NCBI GenBank assembly: GCA_020723365.1
Contig: DYJB01000049.1
Span: 1-16,636 of the forward strand
Source of the DNA: Candidatus Aquidulcis sp.
GTDB taxonomy: Bacteria > Chloroflexota > Anaerolineae > Anaerolineales > E44-bin32
Reading direction: 5' to 3'
Length of the DNA stretch: 16,636 nt
The notes below the pieces were generated by a model. That model was not told the origin of the DNA and made no database searches. It worked only from the letters and a program-made list of their open reading frames with translations. Both the position numbers and the translations under genes were made by a program. This document shows positions 1 to 6,043 of the stretch, in pieces; the stretch's first letter is position 1; each line of letters starts with the position of its first letter.

Positions 1-182
1 TCCGCCACGGCCTGGATCCTGTCCGGGCCGTACCCGGCGGCGTAGGCCGCCCCGATGATGCCGCCGATGCTCGTGCCCGCCAGCCCGCGGATGCGCACGC
101 CCTCGCGCTCGAGCACCTTCAGCACGCCGATGTGCGCCAGCCCGCGCGCACCCCCTCCCCCCAAAGCCAGTCCGATCTCCAT
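1..182 (-). CDS. Patatin-like phospholipase, N-terminal fragment (cut by window start)
   Basis: The first ~60 residues read MEIGLALGGGGARGLAHIGV and onward. The glycine-rich GGGGARG (residues 8-14) is the oxyanion hole of patatin/RssA-type serine lipases, and GTSIGG just before residue 45 is the GxSxG nucleophile elbow. The catalytic Asp (DG motif) would lie beyond the window edge. Family knowledge: these are Ser-Asp dyad acyl hydrolases acting on phospholipids or other lipid esters. The ATG at 182 is chosen because a GGAGG lies 5 nt upstream of it. The gene points the same way as the two unknown genes at 420-1382 but is separated from them by a 237-bp gap with a strong hairpin, so it may be its own unit. 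The family call is firm; the substrate is unknown. Confidence 0.9.
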   Translation of the reverse strand, partial: MEIGLALGGGGARGLAHIGVLKVLEREGVRIRGLAGTSIGGIIGAAYAAGYGPDRIQAVA

Positions 183-248
183 CGAAGCCTCCACGTCATG
201 ACCGCAGCCTAGAGTGGAACCGGCTGACCCCTGTCGCGACCAGTGCCT

Positions 249-280
249 CGCGGCGACCGGAAGTCTCCCGGTCGCCCGCG
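249..280. terminator. Hairpin between the 196-aa gene and the patatin gene
   Basis: Positions 252-260 pair perfectly with 268-276 (9 bp, 7-nt loop), and with one bulged C (277) the stem extends by three more pairs to 249/280. There is no T-run. It lies 140 bp beyond the stop of the minus-strand gene ending at 420, upstream of the patatin gene. It could be a factor-independent-like terminator or processing hairpin. The rest of 183-419 shows no convincing gene. Confidence 0.4.
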
Positions 281-419
281 GAAGGTCCGGCGAGATCAGC
301 CGTCTGCCGATGGCAGTCTGCAGTCGGGCATATCACCAGCGAGCGCCCTCCGCTTGCAGGCCCCATCATCGCTCACGCCCTGCCCGCCGTCCGGCGCGTG
401 CCACAACGGATGGATGGTC

Positions 420-1010
420 TCAGGATCGCCGCGGCTCCAGGCCTCTCGAGCTCTCGTACTCACCCGGGCAGCCGAAGTCCACCCAACGGGCCGCGTCCGC
501 CTGCTCCTCGTCCGGGAAGAGCGTCCACATCCCGCCCTTGAGCACCCCCACCTTGCTGACCGTTCGCATCGCCCAGGCCATCTCATGCTTCTGCGGGCCC
601 ATCTCACCCCAGTACAGCTGCTCAAGTTCGACACGGTAGCACACGACGGCCGCTATCCCCTCGCCCGCCGCGCCGGCGGGCGGTCTTCCCGCGCCGATGC
701 GCCGCGCCCGGACGACGTCGCACGTCGGCATGCGCACGTCCCCCGGGTGGATGGGAAAGTCTTCGTCGCAGTGCCGGTAGGCCTCGGCGATAGCAGTCTC
801 GAGCGCGGGCGGCAGTCGGTTCCCCGCCAGCCCGGGCACGATTCCGCGCAGCACGAAGAAGGCGACAAGGGCGATCACAATAGCGCAGCCGAGGCGGCCC
901 CTGTCCTCGAGCGCCCCAACGAGGGAGGTGCGCAGACGGCTCCTCCAGCCAGGCGATACGGACGGCGGCGGGGCATGCGGGGGTGAGGGCTCGGTCACGC
1001 CGTCAGCCAT
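420..1010 (-). CDS. Unknown membrane-anchored protein, 196 aa
   Basis: I do not recognise this protein. It has a Pro-rich cytoplasmic start (residues 1-20), a basic stretch, one strong hydrophobic segment at about 40-62 (GCAIVIALVAFFVLRGIVPG) and a ~130-residue C-terminal domain. Four Cys (C81, C97, C124, C181) lie in that C-terminal part, which would be outside the membrane if the positive-inside rule holds. Disulfides are possible. The ATG at 1010 has AGGG a few nt upstream. It starts 18 bp after the stop of the 117-aa gene and is probably cotranscribed with it. No enzymatic motif is visible. That it is a real gene is supported by the hydrophobic segment, codon-position GC pattern and operon-like spacing. 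Confidence 0.65.
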   Translation of the reverse strand: MADGVTEPSPPHAPPPSVSPGWRSRLRTSLVGALEDRGRLGCAIVIALVAFFVLRGIVPGLAGNRLPPALETAIAEAYRHCDEDFPIHPGDVRMPTCDVVRARRIGAGRPPAGAAGEGIAAVVCYRVELEQLYWGEMGPQKHEMAWAMRTVSKVGVLKGGMWTLFPDEEQADAARWVDFGCPGEYESSRGLEPRRS

Positions 1011-1028
1011 CCAACCCTGCCCGGCAGA

Positions 1029-1382
1029 TCAGCCCCCAGCCGTCGGACCTTCGCCTCGCCCGGGCGGCCGGAGGAAGGCAAGGAGCATCCTCGCATCGTC
1101 GAGCGGATCCTCTTCGTGAGGCAGCCGGTGTGCCTCGGTCACGCGCCGGGTGAGGCGCTGCGCCGCCTCGCGCACGTCCGGGGGCAGCCCGCTGTCGGCG
1201 GCGGCGCGCATCAGCAGCTGGTAGGCGTTGGCCTGCGGACCGACGGACCAGCGCAGAGCAAGCGCAGTGCCCACCGCCCGGCGGGCGCACACCCGCGCCC
1301 GACCCTCATTGCCTCGGCTGCGGCTTGCCGCCGCCTCCAGCATCTCCGCCTCAACCCGTTCCCATCCCGCATCGCGCCTCAT
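1029..1382 (-). CDS. Small helical unknown protein, 117 aa
   Basis: A soluble, Ala/Arg-rich protein predicted to be nearly all helical. The block NEGRARVCARRAVGTALALRW (about residues 25-45) followed by two more amphipathic helices resembles the layout of small HEPN-like four-helix proteins, but the HEPN catalytic RxxxxH is not seen, so this is only a resemblance. The open frame extends upstream to 1496. I choose the ATG at 1382 because a -10-like TAGCAT lies exactly 7 nt upstream of it, and because the upstream extension is low-complexity Arg/Gly/Pro and contains a large hairpin. There is no Shine-Dalgarno, so the mRNA may be leaderless. It is followed after 18 bp by the 196-aa membrane protein gene. 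Confidence 0.6.
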   Translation of the reverse strand: MRRDAGWERVEAEMLEAAASRSRGNEGRARVCARRAVGTALALRWSVGPQANAYQLLMRAAADSGLPPDVREAAQRLTRRVTEAHRLPHEEDPLDDARMLLAFLRPPGRGEGPTAGG

Positions 1383-1389
1383 GGCCGGG

Positions 1390-1395
1390 ATGCTA
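1390..1395 (-). promoter_or_regulatory. -10-like TAGCAT for the 117-aa gene
   Basis: TAGCAT on the minus strand is followed by 7 nt and then the ATG at 1382, which places the expected transcript start at or next to the start codon. No clear -35 is seen; that region is occupied by the inverted repeat at 1403-1430. Confidence 0.4.
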
Positions 1396-1402
1396 TCACA
1401 GC

Positions 1403-1430
1403 GCCGGCAGGGCGGCGGCGCCCTGCCGGC
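1403..1430. repeat. Perfect 12-bp inverted repeat in a divergent promoter region
   Basis: Positions 1403-1414 are the exact reverse complement of 1419-1430, with a 4-nt spacer (GCGG). It lies between the minus-strand 117-aa gene and the plus-strand fabL-like gene, over the place where a -35 for the minus promoter would be. It could be an operator, or an RNA hairpin if transcription starts upstream. Confidence 0.5.
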
Positions 1431-1453
1431 CCGGCCGCCGCGCCCCGCGATGG

Positions 1454-1459
1454 TATCAT
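1454..1459 (+). promoter_or_regulatory. -10-like TATCAT upstream of the enoyl-ACP reductase
   Basis: TATCAT matches the -10 consensus at five of six positions, in a GC-rich region. Transcription from here would give a leader of about 110 nt before the ATG at 1576. I see no riboswitch in that leader. Confidence 0.3.
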
Positions 1460-1575
1460 CTCCTTGAATCGGGCGCATCCGACGCCCCGCCCGCATGGGC
1501 CCGCGCTGGCATCCGCAGCGCGCACCGCAGACGCCGCCGAGCGGCGCCCACCTTGGCCACAGGACGGACCGGACG

Positions 1576-2367
1576 ATGACGACACCACGCTATGCAGGCA
1601 GGATCGCCCTGGTGACGGGAGCGGGCCGCGGCATCGGGCGCGCCATCGCCCTGCGCCTGGCGGCCGAGGGCGCCGACCTCGTGGTCGACTTCTTCCGCAA
1701 CCGCCAGCCGGCCGAGGAGACGGCCGAGGCGGCCCGCGCCCTGGGCCGGCGCGCCCTGGTCGTGCGCGCCAATGTCGGCGACCTGCCGGCCCTGGAGGCG
1801 ATGTTCCAGGCCGTGCGTCAGGAGTACGGCGCCCTCGACTTCCTGATCAGCAATGCCGCCTCCGGCTACAACCGCCCGGCACTCGAACAAACGGTCAAGG
1901 GCTGGGACTGGACGATGAACATCAACGCCCGCTCGCTGCTCTTCGCCGCGCAGCAGGCGGTGCCGCTGATGCAGGGGCGCGGCGGACGCATGGTGGCCAT
2001 CAGCAGCCCCGGCGCCGGGCGCGTCCTTCCCGAGTACGTCGTGGTGGGCGCCAGCAAGGCGGCCCTCGAAGCGCTGGTACGCTACCTGTCGGTGGAGCTC
2101 TCGCCGCACGGCATCGTTGTCAACGCCATCTCCCCCGGCGTCGTACCGACCGAAGCCTTGCAGCATTTCGCCCTCACACGGGACGGCGCCATCTTCGAGC
2201 GCCTGGCGGCGCGCACCCCGGCCGGCCGGCTGGTGTCGCCCGAGGACGTCGCCGGCGTGGTGGCGTTCTTGTGCAGCCCCGAGGCGGAGATGATCCGCGG
2301 TCAGGTGCTGGCGGTCGACGGCGGCGCCTCGCTCCTGGGGACCTCCATCCTCGACCGGGACGCGTAG
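1576..2367 (+). CDS. fabL: Enoyl-ACP reductase III (FabL-type SDR), 263 aa
   Basis: An SDR with TGAGRGIG (residues 14-21, NAD(P) loop), SNAASG (92-97), WDWTMNINA (110-118), the serine pair S143/S144, and Y154-x6-K161 in place of the classical Y-x3-K. The Y-x6-K spacing, WDWTMNINA, SKAALEAL, AEMIRGQ and VDGGxSLL are hallmarks of Bacillus FabL. Known role of the family: NADPH-dependent reduction of trans-2-enoyl-ACP, the last step of each round of type II fatty acid synthesis. The frame is open upstream to 1495, but homology begins near the ATG at 1576; no strong ribosome site precedes it. It is convergent with folE and ends before a strong hairpin. It stands alone, not in a fab cluster. A generic SDR of other substrate is the main alternative. 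Confidence 0.85.
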   Translation: MTTPRYAGRIALVTGAGRGIGRAIALRLAAEGADLVVDFFRNRQPAEETAEAARALGRRALVVRANVGDLPALEAMFQAVRQEYGALDFLISNAASGYNRPALEQTVKGWDWTMNINARSLLFAAQQAVPLMQGRGGRMVAISSPGAGRVLPEYVVVGASKAALEALVRYLSVELSPHGIVVNAISPGVVPTEALQHFALTRDGAIFERLAARTPAGRLVSPEDVAGVVAFLCSPEAEMIRGQVLAVDGGASLLGTSILDRDA

Positions 2368-2394
2368 GGACGGGCTCCGGCGGGCGGAATCGCA

Positions 2395-2431
2395 GGGGCG
2401 GAGCCCCCGGCGAGGCCGGGGGCTCCGCCCC
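2395..2431. terminator. 17-bp perfect hairpin, bidirectional terminator between fabL and folE
   Basis: Positions 2395-2411 pair without mismatch with 2415-2431 around a 3-nt GAG loop. It sits between the stop of the plus-strand gene (2367) and the stop of the minus-strand folE (2466). No T-run is present on either side, as in other GC-rich genomes. Its symmetry and convergent setting support a bidirectional terminator. Confidence 0.75.
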
Positions 2432-2465
2432 GAATCGTTCGACGCACCGCCTCAAGCCGAGACCG

Positions 2466-3089
2466 TCAGATCGACACCTTCAGCGTCTCGCGGCCGATGT
2501 GATCGAAGAACTCCTTGCGCGTCATGTCGTTTTCCTTGAAGGACCCGGTCAGCGCGCTGGTGACCATGACGGCGTGCGCCTTCTTGACGCCGCGCATCGT
2601 GGCGCACAGGTGCCAGCCTTCCAGCACCACGGCCACACCGCAGGGGTGAATGGCCGCCTCGATGAAATCGGCGATCTGGCGCGTCATGCGCTCCTGCACC
2701 TGCAAGCGCCGGGCGAACAGGTCGACAATGCGCGGGATCTTCGACAGCCCGATGACTTTGCCGTTGGGGCAGTAGGCGATATGCGCCCGGCCGAGGAAGG
2801 GCAGCATGTGGTGCTCGCACAGGCTGTAGAACTCGACGTCGCGCACGATGACCATCTGGTCGTAGCTGACCTCGTAGAGGGCATCGTTGATGACCGCGTG
2901 CGGGTCCACCCGGTAGCCGGCCAGCAGTTCATCGTAGGCTCGCGCCACGCGGTTGGGTGTCCCCTCCAATCCTTCGCGGCTGGGATCCTCGCCCACCGCC
3001 ACCAGCAAGCGACGCACGGCCTCTTCGATCTCCGGCTTGGCGACGCCCACACCCTCCAGCAGCTCGGCAGCAGCTTCGATATTGTGCAT
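2466..3089 (-). CDS. folE: GTP cyclohydrolase I, 207 aa
   Basis: Catalyses conversion of GTP to 7,8-dihydroneopterin triphosphate, the entry step to folate and biopterin. The zinc ligands are all present: C91 and H94 in SLCEHHMLPF and C162 in HLCATMRGV. Other family blocks are EGTPNRVARAY (42-52), GLSKIPRIVD (114-123) and RLQVQERMTRQIADFI (128-143). The length is typical of the type I enzyme. The frame continues upstream to 3182, but the ATG at 3089 is chosen because GGAGGG lies 5 nt before it and family homology starts here. It is divergent from the pteridine reductase/folB operon across a 91-bp region with two palindromes, which suggests shared control. Confidence 0.96.
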   Translation of the reverse strand: MHNIEAAAELLEGVGVAKPEIEEAVRRLLVAVGEDPSREGLEGTPNRVARAYDELLAGYRVDPHAVINDALYEVSYDQMVIVRDVEFYSLCEHHMLPFLGRAHIAYCPNGKVIGLSKIPRIVDLFARRLQVQERMTRQIADFIEAAIHPCGVAVVLEGWHLCATMRGVKKAHAVMVTSALTGSFKENDMTRKEFFDHIGRETLKVSI

Positions 3090-3116
3090 GGCACCCTCCG
3101 CAGCGTGGCCTGGCCC

Positions 3117-3122
3117 ATGGTA
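3117..3122 (-). promoter_or_regulatory. -10-like TACCAT for folE
   Basis: TACCAT on the minus strand lies 27 nt before the folE ATG, which gives a leader of about 20 nt that includes the GGAGGG ribosome site. The palindrome at 3123-3136 is directly next to it on its upstream side. Confidence 0.35.
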
Positions 3123-3136
3123 GCACACTCGTGTGC
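3123..3136. promoter_or_regulatory. Palindrome in the folE/pteridine reductase divergent promoter
   Basis: GCACAC-TC-GTGTGC is a perfect 6+2+6 palindrome placed in the spacer region of the proposed folE promoter. It has the form of a dimer-binding operator. The binding protein is unknown. Confidence 0.4.
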
Positions 3137-3139
3137 CGT

Positions 3140-3154
3140 GCCGCCCGAGGCGGC
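3140..3154. promoter_or_regulatory. Second palindrome in the same divergent region
   Basis: GCCGCC-CGA-GGCGGC is a perfect 6+3+6 inverted repeat. It overlaps the -35 position of the plus-strand promoter whose -10 is at 3165-3170. It could be an operator or a chance GC-rich repeat. Confidence 0.3.
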
Positions 3155-3164
3155 CCAAGGAAGG

Positions 3165-3170
3165 TAGAAT
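3165..3170 (+). promoter_or_regulatory. -10-like TAGAAT for the pteridine reductase/folB operon
   Basis: TAGAAT matches the -10 consensus at five of six positions and ends 10 nt before the ATG at 3181, implying a leader of only a few nt. The AAGGAAGG at 3157-3164 lies upstream of this -10 and 16 nt from the ATG, so it is unlikely to act as a ribosome site. Confidence 0.45.
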
Positions 3171-3180
3171 CCGGGTTGCC

Positions 3181-3900
3181 ATGACGCTCGACTACGATCT
3201 GCGGGGACATACCGCCCTGGTGACCGGCGCCGGCCGGCGGCTGGGCGAGGCCTTCGCTCGCGCTCTCGCCGGCGCCGGGTGCGCCGTCTGCCTGCACTAC
3301 GGCGCCACGCCGGCCGAGGCGTTGGCGGCCGAACTGGGCCGTGCACACCGCGTGCGCACGGCCGCCTTGCAGGCCGACCTTGCCGATGCGCAGGCCGCCG
3401 CCGCGCTGGTCGATCGCGCCGCCGACGTTCTCGGCCCCATCGACCTGCTGGTCAACTCGGCCTCCATCTTCGAGCCATTGGACTTCGGCGCCACCGGCCT
3501 GGCGGACTGGCAGCGGCATCTGGGCGTCAACCTGACGGCGCCGTTCCTGATCAGCCAGTCGTTCGCGCGCCGGCTCGCCATCGTCAACTTGCTCGACTGG
3601 CGGGCGCTTCGGCCGGGTCCGGACCACTTCGCCTACACCATCTCGAAGGCCGGGCTGGCGGCCATGACCACCAGCCTGGCACAAGCGCTGGCGCCTTCCA
3701 TCCGCGTCAACGGCCTGGCGCTGGGCGCCATCCTTCCGCCGGCTGGAGGCACAGCCGAGGACGCCCCGGCAGCCGCTGCGCCCCTCGGCCGCTGGGCGAC
3801 GCTCAAGGAGACGACCGACTCGCTGCTCTTCCTGCTCGCCGGACCCGACTTCATCACGGGCGAGATCCTGCACCTCGACGGCGGACGCCACCTGACCTGA
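3181..3900 (+). CDS. Pteridine reductase (PTR1/FolM-type SDR), 239 aa
   Basis: An SDR with TGAGRRLG at residues 15-22; the Arg in TGxxxRLG is typical of pteridine reductases and FolM. The catalytic site reads D139 (IVNLLD), Y152 and K156 (YTISK). In PTR1 the usual SDR serine is replaced by Asp, and the Asp-to-Tyr spacing of 13 residues seen here equals that of Leishmania PTR1 (D181/Y194/K198). NSAS (92-95) and LDGG near the C-terminus are also present. Likely role: NADPH reduction of dihydropterins and/or dihydrofolate, feeding tetrahydrofolate or tetrahydropterin pools. The ATG at 3181 is preferred; the frame is open upstream to 3133. folB follows after 9 bp, and folE is divergent, so the context is pterin metabolism. 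Which substrate it prefers cannot be read from sequence. Confidence 0.85.
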   Translation: MTLDYDLRGHTALVTGAGRRLGEAFARALAGAGCAVCLHYGATPAEALAAELGRAHRVRTAALQADLADAQAAAALVDRAADVLGPIDLLVNSASIFEPLDFGATGLADWQRHLGVNLTAPFLISQSFARRLAIVNLLDWRALRPGPDHFAYTISKAGLAAMTTSLAQALAPSIRVNGLALGAILPPAGGTAEDAPAAAAPLGRWATLKETTDSLLFLLAGPDFITGEILHLDGGRHLT

Positions 3901-3909
3901 GGAGCCTGC

Positions 3910-4281
3910 ATGAGCGACGATCGGATCGAGATTCGCGACCTGCTCCTGCGGGGCATCCTGGGCATCAATCCGGAGGAGCGCGAGAAAGCGCAGGACATCC
4001 TGATCAACCTGACGCTCTTCGCCGACCTGCGCCCGGCCGGCCGCAGCGACGACATCGCCGACACGCCCAACTACAGGACGATCACCAAGCGCATCATCGA
4101 GCATGTCGAACGCGTCGGGCGCTACACCGTCGAGGCGCTGGCGGCGGACATTGCCGAACTGTGCCTGGCGGATCCGCGCGTGGAGCGCGTGCAGGTGCGG
4201 GTCGAGAAGCCCGGCGCGCTGCGCTTCGCCCGCTCGGTGGGCGTGGAGATTCAACGCCGGCGGGGCCAGCCGGCAGCCTGA
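3910..4281 (+). CDS. folB: Dihydroneopterin aldolase, 123 aa
   Basis: Cleaves 7,8-dihydroneopterin to 6-hydroxymethyl-dihydropterin and glycolaldehyde in folate synthesis. Family signatures: IEIRDLLLRGILGINPEERE near the start (residues 6-25, with the characteristic G-x-x-G-I/V-x-x-E-E block), the strand QDILINLTLFADL (28-40), NYRTITKRI (54-62) and the C-terminal VRVEKPGALRFARSVGVEI (97-115), in which the Lys of the VxKP motif is a catalytic residue. Length is typical (about 120 aa). GGAG lies 6 nt before the ATG, and the gene starts 9 bp after the pteridine reductase stop, so the two form an operon. The enzyme's product is the substrate of FolK, encoded separately at 7954. Confidence 0.94.
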   Translation: MSDDRIEIRDLLLRGILGINPEEREKAQDILINLTLFADLRPAGRSDDIADTPNYRTITKRIIEHVERVGRYTVEALAADIAELCLADPRVERVQVRVEKPGALRFARSVGVEIQRRRGQPAA

Positions 4282-4308
4282 GCCCTCTACCTCCCTGCAA
4301 CGCCGAGG

Positions 4309-4338
4309 GGCCGTCTCAGGCGCCCAAAGCCGACGGCC
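4309..4338. terminator. Possible terminator hairpin(s) after folB
   Basis: Positions 4309-4315 (GGCCGTC) pair with 4332-4338 (GACGGCC) around a 16-nt loop. A second short hairpin is at 4359-4365/4372-4378 (7 bp, 6-nt loop). Both lie in the 149-bp space between the convergent genes ending at 4281 and 4431. Neither has a T-run. Confidence 0.35.
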
Positions 4339-4430
4339 TGCCCCTCGACAAAGATTTCTCGCCGGTACCTGCCGGCGAACGGGGCGGCCTCCTGCCCCCC
4401 ACTCCCTCCGCCGGCGGGACCGAACCAGGA

Positions 4431-5093
4431 TCAGTGCGCCTGCAGCTCTGTCACGACGTTGCGCAGGTCTTCAAGGCTGGCCAGCACCCCGCTGGCCGCC
4501 AGGTCCTTCACCGAAACGGTGAGGTCGATGTCTGCCGGCAGGCCAAGCCCTACAAGCAAGTCCGCCAGGGGGACGTTGCACAGCTCCGAGATCTCGAGCA
4601 GCGTGTGGCGTCCCTTGATCTCGGCGGCGGGCAGGATCTCACCTGCCGGCAGCGGCGTCGGGCCAGCATGCACGGTGGCGAAGGCCTCGGGTGTCGGCGT
4701 GATGGCGGCCACCGAAGTCGGCGTCGCAGCGGCCAGAACTTCCGTGGCGGGCTGCGGCGCAGTCGCCTCGCCCAGGTACACGCCCAGGGCCTCGCGCACG
4801 CCCGAAGTCTCGAAGTCGGTCAGCTGCGCTTCCAGGTCTTTGAGCGCCGTCTCCGGGGGCACCTCTTGTGGCACGCCTGCCAGGCGATACAGGTCATTCA
4901 GGCCGAGCCCGAAACCGTCGGCTATCTGCTGCAGCGTCATCCAGCCGCGCACGTCCTCGCTGCACGTCAGCCCGCCCGGAGCGATGGCCTGCTTCCCACT
5001 GACTTCCCACAGGCCCGTAGCCTGAGCGATCCCCACCGACCCTAGCAGGGCCGTGCCCACCAGCAGGGGCAACAGGTACTTGTTGACGCGCAT
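4431..5093 (-). CDS. Exported protein with two copies of a helical domain, 220 aa
   Basis: Residues 1-26 look like a signal peptide (basic start, then LLPLLVGTALLGSVGIAQA). Two related domains follow, about 43-103 and 157-217, separated by an Ala/Thr/Pro linker. Their shared pattern is an opening TL-x2-I helix (MTLQQIADGFGL; HTLLEISELCNV), then L-x-DL, a GxP turn, and a KDL helix (ALKDLEAQ; SVKDLAAS). I recall similar small helical domains beside 4Fe-4S or DUF4405 membrane proteins in anaerobes and Chloroflexota, but have no firm family name. The ATG at 5093 has GGAGG 7 nt upstream, and it starts 2 nt after the TAA of the Fe-S membrane gene, so translation is probably coupled. Likely an exported partner of that protein; function unknown. 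Confidence 0.75.
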   Translation of the reverse strand: MRVNKYLLPLLVGTALLGSVGIAQATGLWEVSGKQAIAPGGLTCSEDVRGWMTLQQIADGFGLGLNDLYRLAGVPQEVPPETALKDLEAQLTDFETSGVREALGVYLGEATAPQPATEVLAAATPTSVAAITPTPEAFATVHAGPTPLPAGEILPAAEIKGRHTLLEISELCNVPLADLLVGLGLPADIDLTVSVKDLAASGVLASLEDLRNVVTELQAH

Positions 5094-5095
5094 GG

Positions 5096-5989
5096 TTATG
5101 CCTCCTGCGCCGTCGGGCGCACCCGGCGCGCCAGGCGCACGATGGCATCGACCCAGGCCGGTCGCAGCTGGACTTCCAGCGCGCCGTGGCGGGGGCAGGT
5201 CTCGACACAAGCCAGGCATCCGATGCAGTCCGAGCTGATGCGCGCGCTCCCGCGCGCGACGGCAATGCCGACCGGACAGGGCGTCTCACACAGGGCGCAC
5301 GCCTTGCAGGAGGCGTCGTTGCGCCGGATGCGCAGCAGGCTGAGGTTCCCCAGCAGGCTCTGTACGCCGCCCAGCGGACAGGCGTACTTGCACCACGCCC
5401 GCGGCACCAGGAAGGAGCCAACCACCACGACGGCCGCGACCGTGTAGGCCGGCCACTGCTCCGCCCAGTTGAACTCGAAGAGCCATCCCAGGCCGAAGAT
5501 CGTGCGGTAGGGGTCGTAGCCGGCGAACCACAGCTTCACCGTGCTGATCGTCTGGTAGAGGATCAGCCCCAGGACCGCGAACCGGCCGAAGCGCAGACCG
5601 CGATCGAGAGCCGGCGGGACTCGCACCTCCTTGATCCGCAGCTTCCCGCGCACCCAGGTCAGGGCATCCGTCAGTGAGCCCATTGGGCAGATCCAGCCGC
5701 AGAAGGCCGAGCCGGCAAGCAGCACCCCCGCCAACAAGCCGACACCCAGGACAAGGTTGGAGGGATGCGTCTTCGGGACGTAGTTGCCGTCGACCAGCAT
5801 GCGCCAGAGCGTCTCCAGCCCACCGAAGGGGCACAGGGCGTCCAGCGACGCCAGCCCGGCGGATTCACCTCCGGCGGCATGACGCCACGCCGCGAACAGG
5901 ATCAGGACGACGAAGGCGCCCTGGATCACCCGCCGCAGGATCTGCGAAGTCTTTCGCCGGGATCTTGGATTGCGCGCCATGACTGCCAT
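5096..5989 (-). CDS. Polytopic membrane 4Fe-4S protein (NapH/NosR/YccM-like), 297 aa
   Basis: About four to five membrane segments (near 21-36, 80-98, 134-152, 182-197, possibly one around 160-172) carry the paired Cys motifs of the NapH/NosR C-terminal family: CPFG (C53), FCGWICP (C97, C101) and WCKYACP (C200, C204). Two ferredoxin-type 4Fe-4S motifs follow: C228-x2-C231-x2-C234-x3-C238-P and C255-x2-C258-x2-C261-x3-C265-P. Proteins of this family pass electrons between the quinone pool and periplasmic or membrane acceptors. No nap, nos or cco genes are adjacent, so the partner is unknown; the exported two-repeat protein downstream is the best candidate. GGTGA lies 7 nt before the ATG at 5989; an alternative ATG is at 5980. 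Divergent from the ECF sigma operon. Confidence 0.88.
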   Translation of the reverse strand: MAVMARNPRSRRKTSQILRRVIQGAFVVLILFAAWRHAAGGESAGLASLDALCPFGGLETLWRMLVDGNYVPKTHPSNLVLGVGLLAGVLLAGSAFCGWICPMGSLTDALTWVRGKLRIKEVRVPPALDRGLRFGRFAVLGLILYQTISTVKLWFAGYDPYRTIFGLGWLFEFNWAEQWPAYTVAAVVVVGSFLVPRAWCKYACPLGGVQSLLGNLSLLRIRRNDASCKACALCETPCPVGIAVARGSARISSDCIGCLACVETCPRHGALEVQLRPAWVDAIVRLARRVRPTAQEA

Positions 5990-6017
5990 TCGTTCACCTC
6001 ACCTCAACCGCACCGGG

Positions 6018-6037
6018 GGATAGTCCGCATGCTATCC
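6018..6037. promoter_or_regulatory. Inverted repeat over the proposed promoter of the Fe-S operon
   Basis: GGATAG and CTATCC are perfect inverted arms (6018-6023, 6032-6037) separated by 8 nt. A -10-like TAGCAT on the minus strand (6034-6029) lies within the repeat, 39 nt before the ATG at 5989. This arrangement fits a repressor operator over a promoter. Confidence 0.4.
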
Positions 6038-6043
6038 GCGACA

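Noticed and set aside
1466..1575. A riboswitch in the ~110-nt leader of the fabL-like gene
   Set aside because: No known riboswitch core or extended stem set could be recognised by eye.
1116..3167. A 683-codon plus-strand open frame
   Set aside because: It overlaps fabL in another frame and folE on the other strand, and its protein is Arg/Gly/Pro-rich with no family motif. It is an effect of high GC.
2929..4254. A 441-codon minus-strand open frame
   Set aside because: Antisense to the pteridine reductase and folB, both of which have complete catalytic motifs.
3279..5045. A 588-codon plus-strand open frame
   Set aside because: It is a shadow of the pteridine reductase and folB in a different frame and runs antisense through the exported-protein gene. 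Composition is Arg/His-rich low complexity.
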